The notes below the pieces were generated by a model that was not told the DNA's origin, ran no database searches, and saw nothing but the letters and a program-made list of their open reading frames with translations. From Humulus lupulus (taxonomy: Eukaryota; Streptophyta; Magnoliopsida; Rosales; Cannabaceae), in the NCBI RefSeq assembly GCF_963169125.1, contig NC_084798.1:198147481-198211480 (forward strand): 64,000 nt of DNA, written 5' to 3'. A program made the translations under genes and the position numbers. Positions within the stretch are counted from its first letter, which is position 1. The number at the start of each line of letters is the position of its first letter. Shown here piece after piece: positions 21,441 through 33,000 of the stretch.

Positions 21441-21452
21441 GCTTTGAGGCCA
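21441..21452 (-). other. Likely primer binding site of the copia element
   Basis: Just inside the 5' LTR the minus strand reads TGGCCTCAAAGC, matching 9 of 12 bases of TGGTATCAGAGC, the initiator-tRNA-Met site of plant retrotransposons. It is a degraded but well placed site and supports 21455-23304 being the 5' LTR. Confidence 0.6.
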
Positions 21453-21454
21453 GT

Positions 21455-23304
21455 TTTTGGATTAGCTTATACATGATCTTTATTTATTTTCATGTATATC
21501 TAATATTAAACAAATTATTATGAGATAGCCTAAAAACATGTTTCTAAAATTAAATTCAAAGAGAAACAAAGAATAGAATACTTACAGTATACGCAACGGA
21601 ATTAAAGAGTCCTTCCTTCAGTTTCTCTAACTCTTGTATCCTCTCTGTCGCAGAGTATTATCAAGAAATTGAACCGATCTTCTATTTTCTTCACAATCTT
21701 CCAATGTATCCTTAGAACCACCTAGACTAGTGTGGGCAATTCTCAACACATGAGATAGATAAAGAGAGAAGAAGATAAAATAACAAAGAGGCTTAGAAAA
21801 TGACTTGTGTTTAGAGAGAATCTAAAACTAGCAGAAAATCTGACTTGTGACTTATATTTTGACTTCTCTCTAAGCACTCCTTTTATAGACTCAATTAGGC
21901 CATTTAATTTAATTAAAAAATCAATAAAATAATAGCCATTTTGAAGCCCTAGGTCGAAATTATCATGGGCTATAGGCCCGTGAAATTTCCCACTTGATTA
22001 TAAGCTCATTGGACTTAAAATCAAGGCCTATATTATTTTCTATTGATTTAATTAATTAAATAATTATTTAAATCCTTTATCAAATTAATTATTTATAATT
22101 TGAACCTTGATTTAAATTTATTTATTAATTTAGATACCAATTTATCTTAATGAATAAATCTGCCATAATTTCTCTTTTCTTCTCAAAATTACACAACTCT
22201 GTGAAACTATCCAAAATTGACCTGGTCAACTTTGATAATTCTAATTGATGATAATATCAATTAATTGAGACTATCTAGATGATTTTATCCAAGGTACAAT
22301 GGGGACCATGGGCCTATGAAATCAAGCTCCAATAAGTTATCATAAATCTAACAAATAAATTTACTAATTTATTAATTCCTCGTGACTCCACTATATACTC
22401 GAAATTGCACTCTTGAATTCATAGAACGCTCTATAACAAATATAGATACGCTATTAATTATCCATTGTTACAACCATAATTATCACTCAATCCTCTATAG
22501 ACGGTCTACAATGAGATAGGACTAAAATACCGTTTTACCCCTCATTGTATTTTATCCTTAAAACACTTAGTTCCTTGTAAATGATATTTCAGTTTACTAA
22601 TTTAATTACTGAAATGAGATCTCTATCATTTAACACCTTGAACCAAACTAAAAGGAAACCATCGTTTCACTTCTTCATCAGAAGCTATAGATGTTCATAT
22701 CTATGATTAACACTCCCACTCAATTATACTACCGAGTTCCTAAGATGTAAGTATGGGCTAGTCCGTAGGGTAAGCTGGTAATGAACAAGTCAAAGAACTC
22801 AAATAATACAATCAGTTAGAATACTAACCACTCAGAATTGAGATTGAATTGACCTATGGCCAACTATATGATATGACTAGAATAGATAATAACGGTATGT
22901 TTACTTATCTTATCAACTGTCAATATCGGTCCAGTCTGATGTAACAAATACATCCAATCTTATCTACTCTGCTAATGTTCTGGAAAGAACATAACACTGT
23001 AATGTGTAAGTAGATCATATCGTAAATTGGAAAGTCAGTGTAAATCTTGTGCACTGAGTAATCTTACAACTAACTTATTTTGAACGTATAATCATATTTA
23101 TATTCCACTGTGATTACGTCACTATAAATAAGATTAGCTATATGCTCGGGATTTAATAAAAGTTTATATTAAACAAATAATCATGAAAGTAAAACATGTG
23201 AGCAAAGTGATTAACCAAGTTAAAAAATGATTTATATTATTTTATTGATAATAAAATGAGATTACAAAGAATTTGAGTTTTAATTAGGGCATAAAACCCC
23301 AACA
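21455..23304 (-). repeat. 5' LTR of the copia element
   Basis: About 1,850 bp, homologous along its length to 4977-6696 and 36069-37930. On the minus strand it starts TGTTGGGGTTTTATGCCC at 23304. A TATA-type box (complement of TTTTATAG) is near 21880-21887. The left terminus is mutated (TTTTGG where TGTTGG is expected). Confidence 0.85.
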
Positions 23305-24244
23305 AATACCATATACAAGCTACCAACCTAGTGGGTTACCAAAAAACGTTATGTTATTTTACAGTTAAAAATTACCAGATAATATCCTAAACAAACCTCT
23401 TTTAAGACAACAAAATGTATCTTAAATCATAAAATTAAAAAAGTTAGTAAAAAGTAACTATAAAAATACTTGAACATATATTAGTAACCTCAATATATTA
23501 AATCGTTTTAAAAAATAACTAATAAGTATTTTAAATAGTTTTAAAGACAACCAAAATGTAACTTAAAAATTCTCATAATAAGTCTAAATTTTCTCAATCT
23601 TTTTTAGCGTTGAGCTGCCATTGTTTTTAAATGATTAATTTTACCATCTTACTATTATTTTTTTTAATAATAATAAACACTTTGGTATTTATACGTATAT
23701 TTGAATTTTTAAAATTTTCTTAATTCAATTAAAGAAGAAAATGATCGATTTCATGTTTTCATCCTTGCACATTTTGAGATTAAATAATTAAATTTTCAAA
23801 TATATTTTTACAATCTTCATAGAAGATTTTTTTGCTTCTTACAATTTCATTTCAATTTGATAGCATAAACAAATAAGAATATTAGAATTTTTTATTTTCT
23901 CTGTGGCAATATCTCACTTTCTTTTATTAATGCCTAGTTCAAAGTAGATGAAGGACAATAGAAAAATAATTTTTTTAGAAGAAATTTGCACTTAGTTAAC
24001 TTATTTGGCAAAGAGGCGGTGGGAGAAATGTGAGAATAGACAGTGATACATAACATAAATTTATATATATATATATATATGGGTAGTAACCATTGAGAAG
24101 TCTTCCATATATATATATTAATAGCAATGTATAATACACATTTACTTAATTTTATTTAGAATTTGTATTAGTTTATTTTTATTATATTTTTCTAATTGTC
24201 ATATAAATTTTAAATAAATAAATAATATAATATATTATAAAAGA
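23305..24244. other. AT-rich DNA with a TA microsatellite, no gene seen
   Basis: No coding frame of note. A (TA)n tract lies at about 24061-24080. This is older DNA between the copia element and the next LTR; its origin is not recognisable. Confidence 0.5.
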
Positions 24245-24588
24245 ATGACATAAATATTATAAAAGAAATAAGAGCGATTAAACGCTTATAAACAAAATAG
24301 GAAGAAAAGAAAGAACAAGAGATTTTTTACGTGGTTTAGTAGTTAAATCTACATATGTCCACGAATCACTTTTATTCAATAAGTAATATGTGTTTAAAGC
24401 TTGTAAAGCAATTTCACAGAGCTTTGAGTACAAATTTGTGCGTAAAAATATGTGTTTTCAGAATATTCTTCCCTTATTTTAGGAAAGTTACAACATATTT
24501 CATTTGAATTCAAAATACAAATAAATTTAAATAAATACAATTAAATGCATTACTTAAACAAATATCCCTTAAAAATAGGGTTGTTTAG
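24245..24588 (-). repeat. Piece of a second Tat-type LTR (end farthest from its start)
   Basis: The TTTTTTACGTGGTTTAGTAG and TTAAATCTAC.. TCCACGA run near 24323-24365 closely matches the Tat LTR at 4121-4911 (TTTTTTACGTGGTTCAGCAG, TTAAATCTGCC.. TCCACGA). The left boundary is approximate. The other end of this LTR is at 28236-28351, so a 3.6-kb insertion splits it. Confidence 0.6.
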
Positions 24589-27500
24589 TGATAACTCTAC
24601 AAAATAGAGTTATTTTGCCACATTTTGTAAGATAATTGTGGCTTAGTTCTTGAGTTTTTAATTAATTTGTTAAGTTTTTGAGTCATTTTGAATTTATTAG
24701 GTTTGTTTTATTTTTATAGAATTTTGTGTGTTTTTATAGTTATTTTGTTGTAGAATGTTGTAGTTTAATTATTTGAAATGTTGTTGCTTGATTAGAGGTC
24801 AAAAATGTCATTTTATTGAATTTAAATGTCAATGTAAATTAAGTTTTAATTAATATTTTCATAGAATTAATTTTGTATATTTATTATTGAAAATATTTAA
24901 TTTCAATTTAATTTATGAATATTTTTATGATGAAAAGAAGGAGAAAACCAAGGAAAGAAATAAAACTGAAATTAAAATAGAAAAACTAGCTTTGTTGAAG
25001 AAAGAAAAGAAAAAGATGATATTTGAAGTCCAACCCACTTCTTTTCACAGTCCGGCTCACCTCAGCACCAATTCTCCACGTGGGCTCGCCTGCCTCCAGG
25101 CCCGCCAGCCATGTGTAGCTCCATGTGGGCCCGCCTCTGTAATGACCCAACTACTCTAGACTTTTGGACCATTAACGAAAACTATACATACTAATCCTTA
25201 ATAAAACTTACAAGTGAAAATACCATAACTTTATTAAGAAACTTGTAAAAATAAGAGTTAAACTTACATAAAATTTAGGTTAGGATATGGGATCCCATTG
25301 TTTTAAAAAAAAAAACAAAACATAATTTAAAATAAAAAGGGATTACATAACAAGTGCGGAAAAATACATGTAAAACCATAAAAAACAAGACTACATCCTC
25401 GAATCGAAACGCTTGGCTCTTGAATCCATTCCGCCTCAATACACATTCTCCAAGCTTCCAAGAACCTTTCCCGCCACTAAGACTATTTCCTGCACATATA
25501 AACAAAAATGAATGAGCCTAATGCCCAGCAAGGAAAATCTAACACATAGTTCATATACATAAATTTCATAAGAAACATAAAAACATAACATAACACTTAT
25601 ATCATACACATACTAGAATGGCCATTATTACTTGGGGTCCCATAGACTAAACAAGTCATATGCCCATTAGATTAGTGGGGTCCTACTAGCTAAGCAGGTC
25701 ATATGCCCATAATCCATTTGGGGCTTGTTAGTCATATGGGTCATATGCCCAAGCCTACATACATACATAACATAACACATTTCATAACATAAAAACATAA
25801 GATAACATATAACATATGAATTCTATCCTATTTTCCTTACCAAAATTACCGGGATAAGAGGACAGAGTTGGGACTTTGGAACACTCCTAAGAACCATTTG
25901 AAAAAGAGTGTGTATAGTGAAGAAGAGAAATGAAAGGAATGGAAGGACTAAACCATTGAGAAAATACTTACCAAAAACTTATGTGCAAGTTCTTAGATTT
26001 CCTAACCAAAATAAAGATTAAGGTTAGAAGGTTGAGTAGAAGACTATGAGAACTTAAAATAAAATAATACCAATGAACTAAGGTGTGGAAATACCTTGAA
26101 GACTTGTAAGACCAATCTAAACCTCGAACCGAAATACTATAAAACCTTACTTTCCCAAGTGTTTGATAAGCTTATGATGATCAAACTTATGATTCCCAAC
26201 CCAAGTGTTTACACTCTCACACTCACCTAGCAACTTGCAGCCTCTGAACTTAGAGCAAAAGATGAATAATGGCTGGGTACTAGGTCCTATTTATAGAGTT
26301 TAGGAATGAAAGGATCTTAATTTAACTTGAATAAAAAATAATGGCTTTTTAAGTGAAAATAATTTGAATTATCGTTCAACAGAGGCTGAAGACTCGTTCA
26401 GAAAGGTGCTGGACTTATCAAGAGGTTGAAGGTTTGAATGGGAAACGATTTTGAAAACATTCAAAATATGCTGAAGGAGGCGATATATCGCCCCCTATAG
26501 GCGATATATCGCCTGGACCATTATGCCCGAGGCAAATGTGCATCGTTTCGTGTTTTTCATATCTACGTGCTGCGATATATCGCCCCCTATAGCTGCGATA
26601 TATCGGCATACGCTGATTATTTAAACACGAAATTACACATTTTTAGCTTAATTCAAATTGAGTAAACAGCCTTGACTAAGCCCTCAAACGTTTTCAAAGC
26701 TGCTGACTGACGAGCATTCAAATTTTACCCTTATTAAATTTAATCCTCAAAATACTTAATCCTTAATCACCCATACATAACATGTGCTTAAAATCCTATT
26801 GGTTCTTATTTAAACCTTATAGTATAATAAATATTATCCTCAATATCAATCATATTAATCAAACCTTAGGTTAAAATTAATATTCTTAAACTATAGGTTA
26901 AACTTAGAAAATCTACAAGTACTACTATGAGTGTCCAAATAAATCTCGGTCTGAACCAAAAATCCACAGTTATAAAGATAATACTATAATTACTATAATA
27001 CTACTATCTAACTAGCTAAGTAAAGTTCTTGGACTCTACAGCCTCACCATCTCGACCCAGTCCACCAGGCCCACTTGTGCACGCCTGCCTTCCTCAGCCA
27101 CCTGGGCCCGACGCCTCGAGCTGCTCCCAGGCCCATCACGCCACCTGAACCTTTTCTCAACCCAGAAGTTAGCAGGCCCGTGCCTTTCCTTGCTTCTCAG
27201 CACCCAGCAAGCTCTAAAGAGAGAAGTTCTTGAGGCGCCTATCCCATACTTTGTCTCCTTGCATCAAATTCCCATTTTCAAACATGCACAAGAAAGCTAC
27301 AACATTTACATCAAAATTACCATTTTTATTATTTTTAATTATTTCATGTTTTATTTTGGTTTAATCCTTGTTTGTAACCCCCAGTGTAGTTTACTTTTAT
27401 TTCTTAGTCCTCATACCCTCCAATAAATAGGAGCCTCATTTCACCATTTCAAGACACCTTCTCTTACACCACTTCTTTCATATCTCTCTTTTCTCTATAC

Positions 27501-28235
27501 CTTTTTATCTTTTTAGAGTAGCTTTTATGTATTTTTAGAGGAACAAATTGGGGGTTCTCTTCCAAATTTTCCTATGTATGTTGTAATTTTTATTTTGTTT
27601 TTGATAGTTATGGGTTTCTAATCCCCTTAAGATTATTAAGGGGGAGGATGAAACAAGATATAACTAATTAGTATTTATTTTATGTTGATCTCCCAAAAAT
27701 GAGCAATGAAAAGTTTATGATTTCTCTTCTTTTAAATATTTATTTCATCTATAATGTATTTTAGATTGTTAGTATATATTTTACTTAGTTCTTAATTTTG
27801 TTAAAATATAATATTCTTTGATTAAGTGAGGTTCATTAAATTGTTCACGTCTAATTCTTAGAACATAAGTATTATATTTGACTTAAGATATAACATTATT
27901 TGATTTTTTGTTGTTTCATTAAATTGATCCACAATTAATGCTTTGAAGGTATACTATTGAAGTGAAGGAAAATCAATATTTTTAAATTAAGAAGAGATTA
28001 AAGAAAATGCATTTTTGTAAAAGATAGTTTGATTGGTTTCAACTATCATTAAAAATTGGGAAGTCAACATATTTATAAATATTATTAATTATATTTTGTG
28101 GATTCCAAAATCTTAATAATTTTATAAACAACTACTAAAAACAATTATTTTTTATTTAGTTTATTTTTAGTATTTCATTTCTTTATTTTAAAGCAAAACC
28201 ATATCAATCTTTGGAGCTAGTGACGTGACACTTAA
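24589..28235. mobile_element. Unidentified LTR-like insertion splitting the Tat LTR
   Basis: It starts near a TG followed by the hairpin TAACTCTA-CAAAA-TAGAGTTA at 24590-24610. It holds a C-rich block (25030-25137 continuing at 27041-27200), a TATA-like CAATAAATAGGAGCC near 27420 followed by a CT-rich leader, and a long AT-rich tail. No pol domain is present. This looks like a solo LTR or non-autonomous element of about 1.7 kb once the solo LTR 25138-27040 is removed. Exact ends and a target duplication were not found. Confidence 0.4.
25138..27040 (-). repeat. Solo LTR, family D copy 1 (TSD GCCTC)
   Basis: TGTAATGACCC at 25138 and CTCTACA ending at 27040; perfect 5-bp duplication GCCTC at 25133-25137 and 27041-27045. 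The TATA box (complement of CTATTTATAG near 26288-26297) shows the promoter faces minus. Near 25620-25760 a ~45-bp unit with GTCATATGCCC is repeated three times. The island at 26479-26605 has GGCGATATATCGCC twice plus GCGATATATCGC. The same family occurs at 40396-42266 and, inverted, at 48701-50620. Confidence 0.92.
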
Positions 28236-28351
28236 ATATATAGTCGGTGTAAACACAAGTAATCATATTGAATACCTTTCGAAATTTTGATTACTTCACT
28301 CGCGAGCCTTATTTCGAGGCTGCTATTTAAATCTCAAAATTTGGGTGTAAC
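28236..28351 (-). repeat. Start of the second Tat-type LTR (3' LTR)
   Basis: On the minus strand it starts TGTTACACCCAAATTTTGAG at 28351, matching the family start TGTTATACCCAGATTTCGAG of the LTR at 4121-4911. A purine-rich tract precedes it, so this is a 3' LTR. Confidence 0.7.
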
Positions 28352-28363
28352 ATTTTCTCCCCT
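28352..28363 (-). other. Polypurine tract of the second Tat-type element
   Basis: The minus strand reads GAGGGGAGAAAA directly before the LTR start TGTTACACCC. Confidence 0.7.
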
Positions 28364-29286
28364 CAAAAATATATTTTCGAGCCCCGTGAGAATGAAAATT
28401 TTGAAATCTCTTTTTGGAAAACGTACCCACCTACCACACTTGAGAGTGTATACGTGTCAACTTGGGAATGGATATTCATAGTACTCAAGTACTATGCTTT
28501 TCTGCCCACATCCTTTCATCTGTTTTCTTGCCGCCATTTTTTGAGATTAAACGTGGTCCCTTGGATCAGAAGTTAATATGTTTTAAAGACCCAAATCTCT
28601 TTGTAAATCACCTCCTTTTGCCTATATAAATCCATTCTTCCTCATTTTTACTCACTTTCACTCTTTTAAAAATCATAAATCTTCTTCCAAGTTCTCTAGG
28701 AGGAAAAAACCAGGAATTTCTCATTCTCACGATTCAACAAGGTCATCCCTTTTTTCGATTCTTCAATCAGCACTTAAATCTTTCCCACGACTTCCTTCTT
28801 GTAAGTTTCTCTGCCTTTTTCCTTTTGTGTTTATTTGAAAAAAAACATATATGCTTGCACCATTTTTTTTTTGTTCTTGAAGTATTTTTTAAATTTGAGA
28901 AAAATAAGGACTTTTGATATGCTTTGAACAAAATATTTTAGACAAAAAATGGCTTATTCTGAGCAAAATCGGCCTATTTGAGGTTTATAGGGTATAGGTC
29001 GTCGGTTTCGTGTTGTTCAAGAAATTTAATTTTAAGAATAGGGTTTTAAAGCACAAAAACCGATAATAACCCCTTTTTGGGTAACTGCCAATTTTTCCTA
29101 GAAAATTGGGATAGCCCAAGTTAGAAATTAGCTATCCACTTATGTGGACTTTATGTCGATGCTTCGAGCCTATATTGGTCCAAATTATTCGAATACTTCA
29201 TCTCGTTATTTTGAGCTCCTAAGCTCGAATTTTTTCAATATTTTTCCAACTCGAATTTTTCAAGATTTTTCCTTCACAATTCATTC
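28364..29286 (+). promoter_or_regulatory. Putative promoter and leader of the Tat antisense gene
   Basis: Non-coding. CTATATAAATCC at about 28622-28633 is a good TATA box on plus, followed by a CT-rich leader (TCACTTTCACTC...) as at many plant transcription starts. Downstream, after removal of the gypsy insertion 29287-46416, lies the ATG of the gene at 46436. Some Tat elements (such as Grande and RIRE2) are known to carry an antisense gene between pol and the 3' LTR, which is exactly this position. Confidence 0.5.
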
Positions 29287-30008
29287 TAAGTGATGGGAGG
29301 GTAATATTCGTGAAATCTCTCATATATTCTCAACCCTAGGCTGAGCCAACACTGATGCCACTACTGTCATAACAAAGGAAGAGGTGTTACCTGACAGAAC
29401 CTACAGTTTTAAACACCTGATCTCTTCCCTTTCCCTCTGCAATCTTAATTGCATATCTGTAAACACCTGCTGCCAATTCTGAGGGGCAGGCGGAGGGCTC
29501 AGGCCCTGACTGTAATTCCCAACCTCAATATAAACACCACCGGGTCCCATTAACTGCCTTGGTTACATAAGCTCTTAATTAGTTTGTAGTTAATAACTTG
29601 ACCCATTAAGCATGATAAGAAAATTCAAAAGTCTTCCCCATGGGAAAATTCACACAGCACCACATTCACATACCACTATGGTACTAAAATACATGCCCGT
29701 GACAATCATGCATCAATTAATAAACCCTACTCTTGCCAAAAAAATATCATGCTCTCAACTCTAGCATGCTGATAACCCATTCATATTTCAACTGAGCAGG
29801 CAAGCACATAATCATATCAACAGTCAAGGGCCAAGCCCTGTCAAAATATCTCATGCTTCTGTATAAGGCATATAGGTAAAGCATTTATATCCTATTTAAG
29901 CAGTTAAACACATAACCACATAAATAGTGACCAAACCCTGAGTGGAGCTTATCTTTAGTGACGAGTGTACAAGCCCAGCTTGTCTTTAGGAACCTTTAAC
30001 CTTGGTAC
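29287..30008 (-). pseudogene. Leader/gag-start fragment of the second, truncated tandem unit
   Basis: Runs in parallel with 42850-43578 of the main unit (for example TCTCAACC.TAGGCTGAGCC, then AAAGGAAGAGGTGTT, then GACGAGTGTACA). The similarity starts abruptly at about 29287, which marks the break. Confidence 0.8.
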
Positions 30009-30020
30009 GCTCTGATACCA
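30009..30020 (-). other. Primer binding site of the truncated unit
   Basis: Minus strand TGGTATCAGAGC, an exact plant initiator-tRNA-Met primer site, three bases inside LTR 30024-35666. Confidence 0.9.
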
Positions 30021-30023
30021 AGT

Positions 30024-33000
30024 TGTAACGCCCTACTACTCAAAGACCATTACACTGTGTATTTTAAATATTGCTTAACTCGCTAAACGAGTCATTTGGC
30101 CATAATCGTGTAACTAAATGTGATTAATGGTTTAGGGTTAAATTTTTTGAACAAAAGGTACAACCGTTACACTAAATTTTTTACATCAATACATGGGATC
30201 CCAAACAACATTAAAAAAGGATAGTTACAATTGAAAAGTTACAACCAGCCATCATAGGCGACAAAATAGGGTTTGAACCTAGTTCCTCTTTAAAACCTCG
30301 GCCGTGGTGGTCAAGCAGTTGCATATGTACACATCGTCACCTAAGCTCTCCAACTCAAGGATGGTCTAGCTTCCTTTTCCCTTTACTTGCACCATAAAGC
30401 ACCCGCGAGCCAAGACTCAGCAAGAAAACTTAAACATGCTCATAAGCAGTTAATAGCATGTTATAAAATTATAATAAGCATGCCTAGCAGTAATAACCCT
30501 ACTCATGCATGCATACCATCCATATAAATTGTAACGCCCCAACTCCAAGGACCGCTACAGTGCACATTGCAAACAGTGCTAAACTCGCTAATCGAGTCGT
30601 TTGGCCATAAACGTGTAACTAAGTGTGATTAGTGGTTTAGGGGTTAAAAAACTTTGGTTAAGATATAACGTTTCACTAGAACGTTTACTGTATACATTGG
30701 GATCCCAAAATTATAATTTCAGAGTTTAATACAAGAAAGTGTTTACAACAGGCCGTTCTAAGCGGCAAAACAGGGTTCAGCCCTAGTTCCACTTTCAAAC
30801 CTCGCCCGAGTATTGGTCGAGCAGCTGCATATGTACACGTCATCACCTAAGCTCTCCAACTCAAGGATGGTCCAGCTTTCTTTTGCCTTTACCTGCACCA
30901 CAAAGCACCCGTGAGCCGAAGCCCAGCAAGAAAACCCATATGCTCATAAACAGTCATATCATGATATCAAATCATATCTGGCATGCCTAGCATTCATAGA
31001 TCTATTCAGCATGCAAATGAATTCAAGCAGATGCTGGGGTATCTAGGATAAGAAATCCTGGCCTTCTGATTGGAGGACTATCAAGTCGATCCTAATCAGA
31101 TGAGTGACTGCGAAACAAGTCACTAACCAAATGGAAGAGTGGCTGCTAGGTAAGCCACTAGCCTTCAAGCGCTTATAATATTCATCAAGTGAGTGTCGCA
31201 ACACTTGAGATTCCGATAAACCATGCTGAGTGATCGACAAGCGGGTCACTAACTCAAATGGAAGGGTGGCTGTTGGGTAAGCCTCTAACCTTCAATAGGT
31301 TCTGGTAAACCATACTGAGTGACTGACAAGCAAGTCACCAATTCAAATGGAAGGGTGGCTGTTGGGTAAGCCTTTAACCTTCAATAGGTTATGGTAAACC
31401 ATACTGAGTGACTGACAAGCATGTCACTGTTTCAAATGGGAGAGTGGCTGCTAAGTAAGCCACCAGCCTCCAAGCGCTTATTTCATTCATCGACCCTCAA
31501 GGTCGGTCTGGCATTAATGCTCTTTGAGTCATTCAATGCTGATAGTCAATTAGACCTCATCTTTGATGGCTTGCGTGATACACGCTAAGACCATTCTGAC
31601 TAATGAGTCAGTACAACGTGACTAGTGCCCAGTACCACTGCCGAACCTGACTAATGAGTCACAGCTTCACAGTTGATACTAGCACCCTTGCCAAATCTGA
31701 CTAATTAGTCAGTACCATGCACAGGTAAGCAATGCTATCAATGTGTATCATATGCCAATTATCCAAGAATATGGCATTCAGCATGCTTACTAAACAGTTG
31801 CTAGCATAATTATGATCATGCACAAACTCAGAGACTCAAGCTCTGACCAATCTCATACTCATCATTCATGGCATGCCCTAATCACATGTTTCTCGTGCAT
31901 CACATGCATCACATTTAATCATTCAGCATGCCTCAACAATAATCATATGCAAATGGGCAAGATTGCCAAGCATTCATTATGCTATCAATGTTTACATTTA
32001 AGCATTCAACATGCATCAATCATAGCCATGCATGTCACATATGGGGTGCAGTTTTCTTACCTTAGGTCCAAGCACAGGTTACCAACAAATGAGCCACAAG
32101 CACGATCCTGATCCAAGCCTCTAGTGTTAACCTAGTCACAACCACAAATGGTGATCCAATGAGTTCAAGTTCTAAAACCAACCCTTGAACTAAAACTTAG
32201 CCTTCAAGACATCAATCCTCACTAATCCGGGTAGTAGGAATGATCCCGAGGCCCAAAACCATGTTCCCGGGGTCAAAACACCCAAACGGGCTCAAAAGCC
32301 TGCCTGAGCCGCGGCCCTGGCACCTTGAGCCACGACCCCCAGCACCACCAGAAGCAAGCGCCGCGGCGCCCAACCCAAGGGCCGCGGCGCCCAGCAAGAC
32401 AGAAAAGGCACCTGCTTCATCGAGCAAGGGCTGCGGCGCCCAGGAACAGGGCCGCGGCCCAACTTCGGGGCAGCCATTTTTCCTTCGTTTTAACCTTTTA
32501 AAACCTCCCAAAAACATGTCTAAACATTCCAAAATCATCAAATCAAAGTTCCCAAACTCCCCAATGGTCCAAAACCACCAAAACCCGAGGTTCAAACAAA
32601 CTAAAAACTCAACGATTCACAAAGTCCAATTCAAGCTTAAAAACTTAAAACTTAAAACTTAAACTTGAATTACCTCCGATTGAGTTGTTTCCAACTAAAT
32701 CCTCCGGCTAATAAGCTTCTAATTCTCCTTAGGATTGCTATGCCTCGATCCTCGCTTGATTCCGAGTCCTAGAACTCAAGATACCTTCGAAAATGCGATC
32801 GGGAACGAAAAGGGAACTTTAGGGAGAGAGAACGTACATAACGTTCTTTTTATTTTCTTAAAAGGTTACTTCAAGCTTAAGTAGCTTCCAATAAAACCTA
32901 ATGCTCGGGGTCCCGAAAACACCCCCGGGGACATTATAGTCAAAACTTCCAGAATTTCCCCCTGGTCTTACTAACTCCCAATTTATCACCAAATATTAAT

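Larger units (their letters stand above)
4977..23304 (-). mobile_element. Ty1/copia LTR retrotransposon with a MULE nested in its leader
   Basis: On the minus strand the order is 5' LTR (21455-23304), PBS-like site, leader, [MULE 12761-21084], leader, gag (10765 down), protease, integrase, reverse transcriptase, RNase H, polypurine tract, 3' LTR (4977-6696). The domain order integrase before reverse transcriptase is that of copia. The two LTRs are clearly the same family, and a third copy stands alone at 36069-37930. Without the MULE the element is about 10 kb. Flanking pentamers AACAC and AATAC fit a target duplication with one substitution. Confidence 0.85.

Noticed and set aside
30009..30020. 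Possible tRNA gene remnant (GCTCTGATACCA)
   Set aside because: Only the 12 bases complementary to initiator tRNA are present, next to an LTR, so it is a primer binding site.
32212..32662. Frames of 127 and 140 codons in the G+C-rich part of a solo LTR
   Set aside because: They exist because the island lacks A/T-rich stops; they lie in an LTR and have low-complexity Pro/Ala content.
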